Shown here: piece by piece, positions 1 to 8,969 of the stretch
How positions within the stretch are numbered: position 1 is the first letter of the stretch
Layout: the number at the start of each line of letters is the position of its first letter
Assembly (NCBI GenBank): GCA_043806135.1
Contig: JAZDHG010000050.1
Span: forward strand, 1 to 23,401
DNA length: 23,401 nucleotides
DNA from: JAGLQQ01 sp043806135
GTDB taxonomy: Bacteria; Omnitrophota; Gorgyraeia; B26-G9
Direction of reading: 5' to 3'
Position numbers and translations under genes: made by a program
Notes under the pieces: generated by a model
What the model saw: only the letters and a program-made list of their open reading frames with translations
Databases searched by the model: none
What the model was told of the DNA's origin: nothing

Positions 1-493
1 TCGAGGTAGATTCCTACGGGGTTCCACGTGTCCCGTAGTACTTAGGTATTCAATCCACCCTGTAAATTTATATTTTGGTTACAGGACTATCACCCTCTGT
101 GGTCGATCTTTCCAGATCATTCACCTATAAAAATTTACAAGGCGACCAAGCTGCATCTTGAGTCTGACTGAACCCTACAACCCTGGATATGCAACGCATA
201 CAGGCTTAAACATATCCAGTTTAGGCTATTCCCCGTTCGCTCGCCGCTACTTAGGGAATCGCAATTGCTTTCTTTTCCTCAGGATACTAAGATGTTTCAA
301 TTCTCCTGGTTTGGCTCTCTAATGCTATGTATTCACATTAGAGTATCCCGCAATAATGCGAGATGGGTTTCCCCATTCGGACACCTGCGGATCAAAGTCT
401 GTTTGCGACTCACCGCAGATTATCGCAGCTTACCACGTCCTTCATCGCCTCCTTGTACCAAGCCATTCACCGTAAGCCCTTAGTAGCTTGATC
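1..493 (-). rRNA. rrl: 23S ribosomal RNA, 5' part (cut by window edge)
   Basis: The minus strand matches domain I of bacterial 23S rRNA. The 5' end aligns with the E. coli start around AAGCGACTAAG (here AAGCTACTAAG). Conserved stretches follow: GGTGAATGGC, AGGCGATGAAGGACGTG, CCGAATGGGGAAACCC, GAAACATCTTAGTA, GAGGAAAAGAAA and GTAGCGGCGAGCGAACGGGG. Only about the first 490 nt are in the window. The 5' end at 493 is by alignment from memory and may be off by a few bases. It is the last visible gene of the rRNA operon. Confidence 0.96.
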
Positions 494-496
494 ACA

Positions 497-528
497 AAAA
501 CTCGCCGTAGCATCGGCTACGCAGTTTT
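497..528 (-). other. Hairpin between boxA and 23S
   Basis: An inverted repeat sits a few bases before the 23S 5' end. Arms CGTAGC/GCTACG flank a 4-nt loop, and an outer AAAACT/AGTTTT pairing lies beyond a small unpaired step. It overlaps the downstream edge of boxA. The position suggests a pre-23S leader structure or RNase processing site. A short palindromic repeat element is the alternative. Confidence 0.55.
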
Positions 529-537
529 CAAAGAACA
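525..537 (-). promoter_or_regulatory. boxA-like antitermination element before 23S
   Basis: The minus strand reads TGTTCTTTGAAAA, the form often found before 23S genes and close to the boxA consensus TGCTCTTTAACAA. It lies 10 bp after the stop codon of the outer-membrane protein gene. The 23S leader is therefore intact although a protein gene sits in the spacer. Role inferred from sequence and position. Confidence 0.65.
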
Positions 538-544
538 ATTTTTA

Positions 545-1330
545 TTAGAAACTACCGGTTAACCCAATATATGGGCCGGTAAATTTAACTTCAGCTGAAT
601 TCTGGTCATCTTTTCCATCAATCAGAAAATAGCGATAACCAGCAGATGCTCTCATAAATCTATTAAAATCATAATGCAGCGCAGCAGCAATATCATACAT
701 TTTAAATTCTGAACTGTCGTAATTAATAGAAAAACCTTTTAAAATTCCGCCGATTCTGAATTTTGCGGGAAGCTGTATTTCGGCTTGCGCGCCGACAATC
801 GGTACAGGACCTTCCACGCTTTCTGAATCTGTAATTCCAGTTGTATTATCCGTTAGTTGCGTCTCTACGGAAAATAATCTCGCTCCCAGCAAAACTCCTA
901 GCTCGCCAAAATCTTGCTTTAATAACATAAATTCCATATAACCTTCTAAACAACTAACGTCTAAAGATGAGGTTAAATTTGTACCAACACTGTATGTTTT
1001 ACCTTTATAATTAAAGGTCCTGGTTACATTCTTTGAGCCATCGACACTTAAATCGAAATATGAAACAACAATACGCGGCAGAAATGGCAAATCAATAGCG
1101 CCGGATAAAGTTGTAATGTTTTCTGAATCATCAAGGCCTAAATCATCAATAAAATCTAATTCCGTTCCAATAACACCTAAATCAGTAATTTTAATATCGC
1201 TTGTAAGTGACGCTGTCCAATATTCGCCAGTTACACAAAACAAATTATTTTTGCTTTCGGCATAGGCATTGGAAACTAAAAAGCTAACTACAAAAATACC
1301 GATTGAAATTTTCAGGAAAATATTTTTCAA
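545..1330 (-). CDS. Predicted beta-barrel outer-membrane protein inside the rRNA spacer
   Basis: 261 aa. I place the start at TTG 1330: a GGGGGG Shine-Dalgarno (1337-1342) lies 6 bases upstream, and the protein then begins with a clean signal peptide, MKNIFLKISIG followed by a hydrophobic run ending in SNAYA, with cleavage predicted before ESK. The in-frame GTG at 1360 would add ten polar residues and lacks a ribosome site. The mature part is rich in alternating strand-like segments (VSYFDLSVDG, AGYRYFLIDG). It ends YIGLTGSF, a C-terminal aromatic residue as in BAM-targeted barrels. The family and ligand are not recognised. The gene lies co-directionally between tRNA-Ala and the 23S boxA, with a possible -10 TATAAA at 1347-1352, so it could be cotranscribed with rRNA or use its own weak promoter. 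Confidence 0.82.
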   Translation of the reverse strand: MKNIFLKISIGIFVVSFLVSNAYAESKNNLFCVTGEYWTASLTSDIKITDLGVIGTELDFIDDLGLDDSENITTLSGAIDLPFLPRIVVSYFDLSVDGSKNVTRTFNYKGKTYSVGTNLTSSLDVSCLEGYMEFMLLKQDFGELGVLLGARLFSVETQLTDNTTGITDSESVEGPVPIVGAQAEIQLPAKFRIGGILKGFSINYDSSEFKMYDIAAALHYDFNRFMRASAGYRYFLIDGKDDQNSAEVKFTGPYIGLTGSF

Positions 1331-1378
1331 TTTTTTCCCCCCTATATTTATAGACTCCACTTTAATGTCTAATAATAC

Positions 1379-1454
1379 TGGTGGAGATGGCCGGGCTCGA
1401 ACCGGCGACCCCCTGCTTGCAAAGCAGATGCTCTCCCAGCTGAGCTACATCCCC
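1379..1454 (-). tRNA. trnA: tRNA-Ala (anticodon TGC)
   Basis: The 76-nt minus-strand sequence folds as a cloverleaf. Acceptor GGGGATG pairs with the 3' strand before an encoded CCA (1379-1381). The D arm is GCTC...GAGC, the anticodon loop TTTGCAA has TGC at 1419-1421, and the T loop is GTTCGAGC. It is the second tRNA of the rRNA spacer, in the usual Ile-Ala order. Confidence 0.97.
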
Positions 1455-1470
1455 TCCTAAAAGCAGTTTT

Positions 1471-1533
1471 AAGTTGTAAGTTGTAAGTTGTAAGTTGTAA
1501 GAATTAATCTTACGACTTAAGGCTTACGACTTA
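1471..1533 (-). repeat. Inverted heptamer array between the two spacer tRNAs
   Basis: On the plus strand AAGTTGT occurs four times in perfect tandem (1471-1498). It is followed by a short core and then an opposite-facing array of the related unit: minus strand TAAGTCG, TAAGCCT, TAAGTCG, TAAG. The two halves can pair (TAAGTTGTAAG with CTTACGACTTA), so RNA from the operon would form a long hairpin between tRNA-Ile and tRNA-Ala. It fills most of the 92-bp spacer. Confidence 0.8.
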
Positions 1534-1546
1534 TTACTGTATTTAT

Positions 1547-1622
1547 TGGTGGGCCCAACTGGGATCGAACCAGTCACCCCTGCGTTATCAGCACAGTGCT
1601 CTACCGACTGAGCTATGGGCCC
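1547..1622 (-). tRNA. trnI: tRNA-Ile (anticodon GAT)
   Basis: The 76-nt minus-strand cloverleaf has acceptor GGGCCCA paired with TGGGCCC, an encoded CCA at 1547-1549, anticodon GAT at 1587-1589, and T loop GTTCGATC. It is the first tRNA after 16S, as in many bacterial rRNA operons. Confidence 0.97.
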
Positions 1623-1866
1623 GTTCCTAAAAGTCCCTACACCCCGTACCACAGTTTGAAAACCGTGGTTTAGGGATCTTATCCCACAGAATATTTACAA
1701 CATTAATCCACCCAATTTGTTGGGCGATTTCTGTTGGTGCGGGGTATAGACTAATAAGGAAGCCCTAGCTTCGTCAACTGTATATTCACAGCTCGATTTT
1801 GGCTTCCACTTTCTTGTTAAAAACAGCCAAGCACTACACTTCACCGCGAAATGTAGATTTAATTAG
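1623..1866 (-). other. 16S to tRNA-Ile spacer with long-range pairings
   Basis: This 244-bp spacer has no gene. Several pairings are visible. 1638-1650 matches 1736-1748 (12 of 13 pairs). A hairpin CCACGGTTT/AAACTGTGG lies at about 1649-1668, and TCCCTA/TAGGGA flanks it. GGAAGCC/GGCTTCC occurs at 1758-1764 and 1801-1807. A trailer hairpin UACAUUUC/GAAGUGUA lies next to the 16S 3' end. They probably shape pre-rRNA and tRNA processing, and some are mutually exclusive. Confidence 0.6.
1825..1832 (-). other. 16S processing stem, 3' arm
   Basis: The trailer sequence GCTTGGCT pairs perfectly with AGCCAAGC in the 16S leader (3434-3441), bringing the ends of pre-16S together. Such leader-trailer stems are the usual RNase III substrate. 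Eight Watson-Crick pairs, plus two flanking pairs, support it. Confidence 0.6.
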
Positions 1867-3405
<1,539 letters not shown>

Positions 3406-3433
3406 AAAAGTTTGCTCATTGGCTTTGACTAGA

Positions 3434-3441
3434 GCTTGGCT
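3434..3441 (-). other. 16S processing stem, 5' arm
   Basis: AGCCAAGC in the leader is complementary to GCTTGGCT at 1825-1832 after the 16S 3' end. It lies about 29 nt before the 16S 5' end, downstream of boxA. Confidence 0.6.
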
Positions 3442-3455
3442 ATAATTTTTCTAAT

Positions 3456-3467
3456 TTGACAAAGAGC
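3456..3467 (-). promoter_or_regulatory. boxA antitermination element in the rRNA leader
   Basis: The minus strand reads GCTCTTTGTCAA, close to boxA consensus TGCTCTTTAACAA. It lies about 50 nt before 16S, where NusB-S10 would load the antitermination complex. It is downstream of the terminator-like hairpin at 3474-3505, so it could not protect against that hairpin in the usual way. Confidence 0.7.
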
Positions 3468-3473
3468 GAAAAT

Positions 3474-3505
3474 AAAAAAAAACAGCACACCATAAGATGC
3501 CGCTG
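3474..3505 (-). terminator. Intrinsic-terminator-like hairpin in the rRNA leader
   Basis: The minus strand forms CAGCG(G)CATC - TTAT - GGTG-TGCTG, nine pairs with one bulged base, followed at once by nine T residues. This has the look of a Rho-independent terminator. It lies between the strong promoter (3651-3679) and boxA/16S. It may attenuate rRNA transcription, end a leader RNA of about 165 nt, or stop read-through from the fabZ operon. Confidence 0.65.
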
Positions 3506-3650
3506 CTAAAAATTACTGCTTTTTGGATTGTCGGAAGATTTTGGTTACTGCTTAATCATTCCTTGTAATCTTTAGTAGATTTTGTACTGGTTTGTACTTT
3601 AACTTTATTTTTGTCAATGTGCTACATTTGTTACTTGAAACGTAAAAGAA

Positions 3651-3679
3651 AATATACCATTTACTGTTAATACTGTCAA
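3651..3679 (-). promoter_or_regulatory. Sigma-70 promoter of the rRNA operon
   Basis: TTGACA (3674-3679), a 17-bp spacer and TATATT (3651-3656), with TG one base before the -10 (extended -10). The predicted start is near 3644, about 240 nt before 16S. The -35 begins 17 bp after the fabZ stop, and no terminator separates them. A second TTGACA at 3612-3617 has no convincing -10. Confidence 0.8.
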
Positions 3680-3696
3680 GGGTTTTTTTAATTTTT

Positions 3697-4131
3697 TTAA
3701 GGCAGTTGCTTTACGCTGAATCCGATGGTCGCCTCAGCCACGATTTTCTCGTCAACTGTGGCCTTAGCATTCATTATTCCGCCCGTATTCAGCATCTTCA
3801 GAGCCTCTATTTCTAAAACCAGCTGGTCACCGGGAACGACCGGAGCTTTCCATTTGATCTCGGCTTTGCCGAAATAATAACGCACCTTGTCCTTTTTAAC
3901 CCGTTTTGTTTTTGCGTATAAAACGATCGCTGCCTGAGCCATTGCTTCTAATATCAGTACCCCGGGCATGACCGGCATAGATGGAAAATGCCCTTCAAAA
4001 AAATGCTCGTTTGCCGTGACGTTTTTTACCGCGATTATTTTTTTACCTTCCTGTATTTCAAGCACTTTATCTATCAGCAAAAAAGGATATTCCTGCGGCA
4101 GGATCTCCTGCAGTTCTGTTATTGTGAGCAT
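3697..4131 (-). CDS. fabZ: 3-hydroxyacyl-[ACP] dehydratase FabZ
   Basis: 144 aa, normal FabZ length, single hot-dog fold. It dehydrates (3R)-hydroxyacyl-ACP in type II fatty acid synthesis. The substrate pool is shared with lipid A acylation, which suits its place at the end of this cluster. The signature NEHFFEGHFP (41-50) gives catalytic His48, and MPGVLILEAMAQ (55-66) gives Glu62. The N-terminal LPQEYPFLLIDKV is also typical. The ATG at 4131 has an AGGAG Shine-Dalgarno at good spacing. The gap to the kinase gene upstream is 16 bp, so the two are probably cotranscribed. The rRNA promoter starts just after its stop. Confidence 0.96.
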   Translation of the reverse strand: MLTITELQEILPQEYPFLLIDKVLEIQEGKKIIAVKNVTANEHFFEGHFPSMPVMPGVLILEAMAQAAIVLYAKTKRVKKDKVRYYFGKAEIKWKAPVVPGDQLVLEIEALKMLNTGGIMNAKATVDEKIVAEATIGFSVKQLP

Positions 4132-4147
4132 TTCCTTCTCCTATATT

Positions 4148-5134
4148 TTAACTATCAACATTTATTTTTTCGATCAGCTCTTTTTGTGAGCATGAGCCTA
4201 TACCGACTTTGCCGACCACTACACCCGCGGCGTAATTTGAAATATGCGCGGCTTCATTAAAACTTGCCCCGCTCGCCAAGGCGAGCGTAAAAGCACCGAT
4301 CACCGTATCGCCTGCTCCGGAGACATCAAAAACCTCCTGCGCGCGGGTCGGAATATATACAGGCTTTTTATCTTGAACATACAATGCCATGCCCGCTTCG
4401 CCGCGTGTAATAAGTACGGCCTTAAGGTTCAATTCCTTAAGCAGTTTTTCCCCGGAAGCATCCAGAGACTTCAGGTCTACGATTTTCATCCCCGCGGCCT
4501 TTTCTGCTTCAAATTGATTCGGAGTGATGCACGTCGCTCCTTTATAATATGAAAAATGCTCTTCCTTGGGATCAACTGTTACGATAAGTTTTCTTTTTTT
4601 TGCGATTCTTAATACCGCTTGTATCAGATATGGGCTGATCACCCCTTTGCCGTAATCTTCGATTATTATCGCTTTAAAACTTTTTGCGTTTTTATTTACA
4701 TAGGAGATTATCTCATCAGATATCTTTTTGCTCAAAGGACTGATCATCTCCCTGTCCACCCTTACTACCTGCTGATGACGCGCCACAATCCTTGTTTTCA
4801 ATGTCGTATCGCGTACGCCATCAACAATAACCCCCTTAATGTCCGACTTTTTCTTTAAAAGTTTTTTGAGCTTTCTTCCCCATAGGTCACTTCCTATCGT
4901 GCCTGTAATGGCCGCATTACCCTGCAGATCCTTGATGCTGCAGGCAACATTGGCCGCTCCTCCCGGCATAAAAGATTCTCTTTGAACATGCACAACCGGC
5001 ACAGGCGCCTCAGGCGATATGCGTGATACATCTCCCCAGATAAACTGATCCAGGATCAGGTCTCCTATAACCAGGATTTTAGATCCCTTAAATTTTTCAA
5101 GCAATAGCCTCAGCCTTGCTTTACCAATACTCAT
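4148..5134 (-). CDS. rfaE1: D-glycero-beta-D-manno-heptose-7-phosphate kinase (stand-alone)
   Basis: 328 aa, PfkB/ribokinase fold. It matches the N-terminal kinase half of HldE, which phosphorylates heptose 7-phosphate at C1 during ADP-heptose synthesis for the LPS core. The start LVIGDLILDQFIWGDVSRISPEAPVPV (split here at residues 21-47) is diagnostic of this subfamily. PGGAANVA (57-64) is the sugar-binding segment. DVSGAGDT (270-277) holds the anion hole and catalytic Asp276. The C-terminal nucleotidyltransferase domain of HldE is absent, so RfaE2/HldC must be encoded elsewhere. An AGGAAAGG ribosome site precedes ATG 5134, and a promoter lies in the 71-bp gap upstream. Neighbouring heptosyltransferases support the role. 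Confidence 0.9.
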   Translation of the reverse strand: MSIGKARLRLLLEKFKGSKILVIGDLILDQFIWGDVSRISPEAPVPVVHVQRESFMPGGAANVACSIKDLQGNAAITGTIGSDLWGRKLKKLLKKKSDIKGVIVDGVRDTTLKTRIVARHQQVVRVDREMISPLSKKISDEIISYVNKNAKSFKAIIIEDYGKGVISPYLIQAVLRIAKKRKLIVTVDPKEEHFSYYKGATCITPNQFEAEKAAGMKIVDLKSLDASGEKLLKELNLKAVLITRGEAGMALYVQDKKPVYIPTRAQEVFDVSGAGDTVIGAFTLALASGASFNEAAHISNYAAGVVVGKVGIGSCSQKELIEKINVDS

Positions 5135-5175
5135 AAAACCTTTCCTTTTTTAAACTCCTTCAAAATATATGCGCT

Positions 5176-5205
5176 ATTCTAACACAGCAAAGCCTGTACA
5201 GTCAA
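5176..5205 (-). promoter_or_regulatory. Probable sigma-70 promoter for rfaE1-fabZ
   Basis: TTGACT (5200-5205), an 18-bp spacer and TAGAAT (5176-5181) lie in the short gap between the DUF3108 stop and rfaE1. The -35 directly abuts the upstream stop codon. This would give rfaE1-fabZ a start of their own inside the cluster. Confidence 0.6.
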
Positions 5206-6054
5206 TCAAGATTCAGGCAGCTCTATTTTGGTCAGGGTAGCCTGTGCTGTGCCTACAGGAACATTGAGCAAAATAATTAAAGGCAACCTGCGCATATCCG
5301 CGCTGAACCAGATACGCATGCTGCCTTCGGCATCCAAGGAATCGTCAAACTGGCGCTCAGATTCACGTGTGGGCTCCACTTGAAAAGCCCAGAAACGGCC
5401 TGCAGGAGTATTAATGAAGTGCTCTCTCGTCGCGTATATCCTGACGGGAAAGTTTTTCTTACCACCGTTTACTAAAATATCAACAGGCTCGTTTAAGACA
5501 ACATTGTTCTTCCGGAAATAATAGAAAACGCCCAGCGGATCCAGAGTATCGGCACTGATATCAACAACATATTTGCCTTTCTTGTCGACAGCATTTACCT
5601 TTAGTTTTTCAAAGTCATAATCCATTTCCTTGAAAATAAATTTTTTATTTATATTTGTCTTTGAATTGTATTTAAGCGGTTTAAACGTCTGGGCATCAAC
5701 AATTGATTCAATGCTTCCTTTTACATTATAAAAAAAAGAAAAAAAACTGGTAGTCCATGCCTTTAAAACCACCTTGCATGTTTCCCCGTTATTCTGAGCC
5801 TCATCTTTTTTAACCTCGAGCGTAGCCTCACCCACATGCATCCCCAGCCAGGAAACTTTATATGTAAGTTTTTCCCCGGGGACAAGCTTCCCCATCGGAG
5901 CAGCCAGTGTTTTTACTATTTCTGCTTCTCCTCCTGCTTCTATTTCAGGAACCTCACGCCCCTGTGTTCTCTTGCGGGTTTTAAATGAACTGCATCCGTT
6001 AATACTAAATAAAAAAACCAGCGCTACGATCAAAATTAAACTTTTTCTGTTCAT
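5206..6054 (-). CDS. DUF3108-family lipoprotein
   Basis: 282 aa. The N-terminus MNRKSLILIVALVFLFSINGC is a lipoprotein signal with its lipobox Cys at residue 21; no Asp follows it, so outer-membrane sorting is likely. After a short linker the domain runs from about residue 58 (GEKLTYKVSWLGMHVGEATLEV) to the end, with DPLGVFYYFR and a late MRIWFSADMRRLPL. This is the layout I associate with DUF3108, a periplasmic beta-rich family of unknown biochemistry often near envelope genes. It starts 12 bp after the heptosyltransferase stop, with an AGGAG ribosome site, so it is part of the LPS operon. A chaperone or transport role in LPS handling is only a guess. Confidence 0.8.
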   Translation of the reverse strand: MNRKSLILIVALVFLFSINGCSSFKTRKRTQGREVPEIEAGGEAEIVKTLAAPMGKLVPGEKLTYKVSWLGMHVGEATLEVKKDEAQNNGETCKVVLKAWTTSFFSFFYNVKGSIESIVDAQTFKPLKYNSKTNINKKFIFKEMDYDFEKLKVNAVDKKGKYVVDISADTLDPLGVFYYFRKNNVVLNEPVDILVNGGKKNFPVRIYATREHFINTPAGRFWAFQVEPTRESERQFDDSLDAEGSMRIWFSADMRRLPLIILLNVPVGTAQATLTKIELPES

Positions 6055-6066
6055 AGATTTTTTCTC

Positions 6067-7074
6067 CTAAAGCATTTTCACCACTTGCTCATACACTTCA
6101 TCAGGCGTGATCTGACGCATACATCGATTGTCAGCACATCCGGAAACATAGCAGGGGATTTCACAACCCACGTCTTTTTGTAACATTACTGTTTTGCCCG
6201 CTCCCACAGGGCCGGTCAGTTCAGATGACGTAGGCCCGAAGATCGCCACTGTATTTGCGCCCACCGCCACAGATATATGCATAGGGCCTGAATCTGCACT
6301 TACCACACAGCATGAAGCTTTCATTATCGCTGCCAACTGATGCAGTGTGGTTGAGCCGGTAATTATCACCGGTTTTGTTTTCATCATCGATTCGATCTCC
6401 GCCGCCAGGTCTCTGTCCTTTTTCGCTCCGGTAATAACCAGCGTAAGCTTATTTTTTTGAGTGAGTATATCAGCCAGTTTGGCAAAGTTCTCAGCCGGCC
6501 AGCGCTTCATCATCCAGTTTCCGCCCGGATTTAAAACTACATATTTTTCTTTTGATCCTATACCGTTTTCCTTCAGGATCTGCTGCGCTTCCTGCTTATT
6601 GATTTCATTTATAAAAAATTCACAGTTACGGTCCTGCGCCTTGATCCCGCAGCTTTTAAGAATATTAAGAAAATAATCAATCTTATGCATCAGTTTATCC
6701 GGCGCAGGTATTGATCTGCTCAGCAGAAAAGACCGGTTCTTGGTATTATAACCTGTACGGCTGGGAATCCCGGCCAGAAACCCGATTATTGCCCTGCGCA
6801 GTGACTGATGCAGGACATAGACCTCATCAAATCTTTTCTTCCGCAGATATCTGATAAATTTTATCTTTGCCAGAAAAGAATGGTGTTTGCCGTATTCATC
6901 ATATACAATTATTTCATTGATGCGGTGATTGTTCTTTAAAACCTCTTCGCAGCGGGAAATAACCAGGCAGGCAATATGCGCTTCTGCGTTTGCCTTCCTG
7001 AGTGCCTTAAGTACCGGAGTGGAAAAAACAACATCACCTAACCAGTTTACATTTATAACTAAAATTTTCTTCAT
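6067..7074 (-). CDS. waaF: Heptosyltransferase, GT9 family (WaaF-like)
   Basis: 335 aa, GT-B fold. It transfers heptose from ADP-heptose to the LPS inner core at the cytoplasmic face. The N-terminus KKILVINVNWLGDVVFSTP carries the loop with the conserved Asp14. LNPGGNWMMKRWP (181-193) and SADSGPMH (259-266) are GT9 hallmarks for the donor site, followed by VAIFGPT. A C-terminal Cys cluster (CEIPC...GC...RC) is common in heptosyltransferases. Its start overlaps the stop of the deacetylase gene by 4 bp (ATGA), so translation is probably coupled. Which heptose position it serves (I, II or III) cannot be read from sequence; WaaF is the closest by motif. Confidence 0.88.
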   Translation of the reverse strand: MKKILVINVNWLGDVVFSTPVLKALRKANAEAHIACLVISRCEEVLKNNHRINEIIVYDEYGKHHSFLAKIKFIRYLRKKRFDEVYVLHQSLRRAIIGFLAGIPSRTGYNTKNRSFLLSRSIPAPDKLMHKIDYFLNILKSCGIKAQDRNCEFFINEINKQEAQQILKENGIGSKEKYVVLNPGGNWMMKRWPAENFAKLADILTQKNKLTLVITGAKKDRDLAAEIESMMKTKPVIITGSTTLHQLAAIMKASCCVVSADSGPMHISVAVGANTVAIFGPTSSELTGPVGAGKTVMLQKDVGCEIPCYVSGCADNRCMRQITPDEVYEQVVKML

Positions 7075-7844
7075 TTTATTTTTATGCGTCTGTCCTTAAA
7101 AAATGTATAATAGCCGGAAACCTGTACCCAGAATACAAGCATATTATCCGCGCTCTGTGATATCCTGATCCGGCGTATCGCATAGGTATCGTTTAAGGCT
7201 ATCCCGGCATCAGGATGTGTTGCCATCGCCGCTTTATAACCGGAAAGCTTTGCCAGCTCCTTTACAAAAGGAGTAAAATTGCCGCAAGGATAACAAAGAT
7301 AATTTATAATTGTATTAAGCTTCTTCTCTAAGATGCGCTTGGATTCTTTAAGTTCTCTAATCGTAGAATCTTTACTCAGCGTATCCAGGGGGCAGTGCTT
7401 AAGGCCGTGGCTAACGATCTCGATAAGTCCATCGCCGTGAAGCTCTTTTATCTGCTCCCAACTCATCATATTCGCTCTGCCGACCCACTCGGGCACAACA
7501 GATATCGCGGCCGGTATTCTGTGTTCCTTCAAAATCGGATAGGCGTTAGTATAATTATCACGGAATCCGTCATCAAAGGTAATAACCACTGCTCTTTTAT
7601 CCGGTTTTCTATTTCCTCTTAAAAGCTCCACATATTCATCAAGCGACAGGATTTGATAATTTCCCTTTTTTAAAAAAATCATCTGCCGCTCAAAACTCTC
7701 AGGGGTCACTATCAAACGCGAATTCTCTCCACCCCGTCCTATGCTGTGGTACATCAGCACAGGCACAGAATAAACATTGTATAAAAATATGCCGATAAAA
7801 ACACTAACGGCAATAGAAACTGTTAACAGGATTTTCTTTTTCAT
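7071..7844 (-). CDS. Membrane-anchored polysaccharide deacetylase (CE4/NodB)
   Basis: 257 aa. One N-terminal hydrophobic segment (about 5-22) likely anchors it, with the catalytic domain in the periplasm. The NodB domain starts around VPVLMYHSIG. Motif 1 is TFDDG with Asp91/Asp92 and motif 2 is SHGLKH with metal ligands His146 and His150. YPCGNF serves as motif 3, where the usual residue is Arg (RPPYG-type), so this part diverges. It probably removes an acetyl group from an LPS or exopolysaccharide sugar. It shares one base with the upstream glycosyltransferase stop (TAATG) and overlaps the heptosyltransferase by 4 bp: a tightly coupled trio. Confidence 0.87.
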   Translation of the reverse strand: MKKKILLTVSIAVSVFIGIFLYNVYSVPVLMYHSIGRGGENSRLIVTPESFERQMIFLKKGNYQILSLDEYVELLRGNRKPDKRAVVITFDDGFRDNYTNAYPILKEHRIPAAISVVPEWVGRANMMSWEQIKELHGDGLIEIVSHGLKHCPLDTLSKDSTIRELKESKRILEKKLNTIINYLCYPCGNFTPFVKELAKLSGYKAAMATHPDAGIALNDTYAIRRIRISQSADNMLVFWVQVSGYYTFFKDRRIKIK

Positions 7845-8923
7845 TATTTTTTCTTTATGGCTTCCTCATAAAGCTTTTCCATATCAGCGGCCATTTTCCC
7901 TAAGTTAAACCTCTCTTCAACTTCCTGTCTTCCCTTTTTTCCCAGACGAATAGCTAAACTCCTGTCTTCCATAAGGTGCATAATCGCCCCCGCTAATGCC
8001 ATGGGATTTCCTGGTTCAACAAGCAGTCCGGATACATCATGCTTTATGATCGAAGGTATACCCCCTACGTTAGAAGCCACAACAGGAATTCCGCAGGCAA
8101 GCGCTTCTAATATCGACAGTCCGAGTCCTTCCTGCACAGAAGGCATTACAAATATATCTATCTCCTGCAATACTTCCGCTGTATTGGAAATAGAAGGCAG
8201 GAAGAACACCTTTGAGGATATTTTCAGGCGTTCCGCCTGATTCACGAGCTCATATTTGATCTTGCCTTGGCCGAAAATAAACAAACGCGCATCACCAAAT
8301 TCGCGGATAACTTGAGCCATTGCCTCAATAAGATATTTATGGCCTTTAACCGTAGACAGCCTGGCGATAATACCTACGGTTCTGCACTTGTAATTAAGAT
8401 CTAATCTTTTTGACAAAATCTTAAACTTATCAATATCTATTCCGTTATGCACAAGCTTAACTTTTTTTTCCGGCACATAAAAATCAATCATCAAATGCTT
8501 TTTCACTGCCTCGCTTATAGCGATTACAAACTCGCCCCAGCAAGGAAAAAACTGCCTGCCTATATTGTGTCGGAAAAACCCGTGACAAGTAGACAAAAAG
8601 GGGATTTTGGTAAGTTTGCTCATATACCAAGCCAGAACCTGTGTAACCCGCGTCTGAGCATGGATAACATCAAACTTCTCCTTCCTGTTAAGCACGAGCA
8701 GCCTGATAAGGCTCATCATTACCTTTGGGTTTAATTCACTCTTAGTATTGACCGGGATAGTGATCATGCGTATTCCGTTTTTTTGAAAAATAGAATGCAT
8801 CTCACCTTGAGATGATGCGCAGACTACCTCATGGCCGTTATTGATCAATGCTTTGGCAAGCGAAAATGTATAGGAACTGATCCCGCCAAAATCAATATGT
8901 GTTGTTATAAGCAGTACTTTCAT
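7844..8923 (-). CDS. GT4-family glycosyltransferase
   Basis: 359 aa from ATG 8923, preceded by GAGG. The longer reading frame from 8998 adds a poor N-terminus, whereas MKVLLITTHIDFGGISSY is a typical GT4 start. The fold is GT-B. The acceptor domain ends near HGFFRHN, and the donor domain begins near GIIARLSTVKGH. The retaining-transferase motif E-x7-E is EGLGLSILE (Glu265, Glu273), followed by GIPVVASNVGGIPSII. It most likely adds a sugar to the LPS core or a glycolipid at the inner membrane. It is coupled to the deacetylase (shared base). The donor sugar is unknown. Confidence 0.9.
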   Translation of the reverse strand: MKVLLITTHIDFGGISSYTFSLAKALINNGHEVVCASSQGEMHSIFQKNGIRMITIPVNTKSELNPKVMMSLIRLLVLNRKEKFDVIHAQTRVTQVLAWYMSKLTKIPFLSTCHGFFRHNIGRQFFPCWGEFVIAISEAVKKHLMIDFYVPEKKVKLVHNGIDIDKFKILSKRLDLNYKCRTVGIIARLSTVKGHKYLIEAMAQVIREFGDARLFIFGQGKIKYELVNQAERLKISSKVFFLPSISNTAEVLQEIDIFVMPSVQEGLGLSILEALACGIPVVASNVGGIPSIIKHDVSGLLVEPGNPMALAGAIMHLMEDRSLAIRLGKKGRQEVEERFNLGKMAADMEKLYEEAIKKK

Positions 8924-8969
8924 AATTCCTCTATAAAGCCGGTTTCCAGTTATCCTGTATCCAAAAAAC

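Noticed and set aside
1331..1360. Upstream GTG start at 1360 for the spacer outer-membrane protein
   Set aside because: It would put MESINIGGKK before the signal peptide and translate the GGGGGG ribosome site itself; TTG 1330 fits better.
1471..1533. Possible CRISPR array
   Set aside because: The units are 7 bp without spacers; this is a simple tandem and inverted repeat.
1379..1622. Integrase attachment sites at the tRNA genes explaining the inserted gene
   Set aside because: No repeated tRNA 3' end was seen near the inserted gene and no integrase is present in the window.
3612..3617. Second rRNA promoter with TTGACA
   Set aside because: No acceptable -10 lies 16-18 bp downstream.
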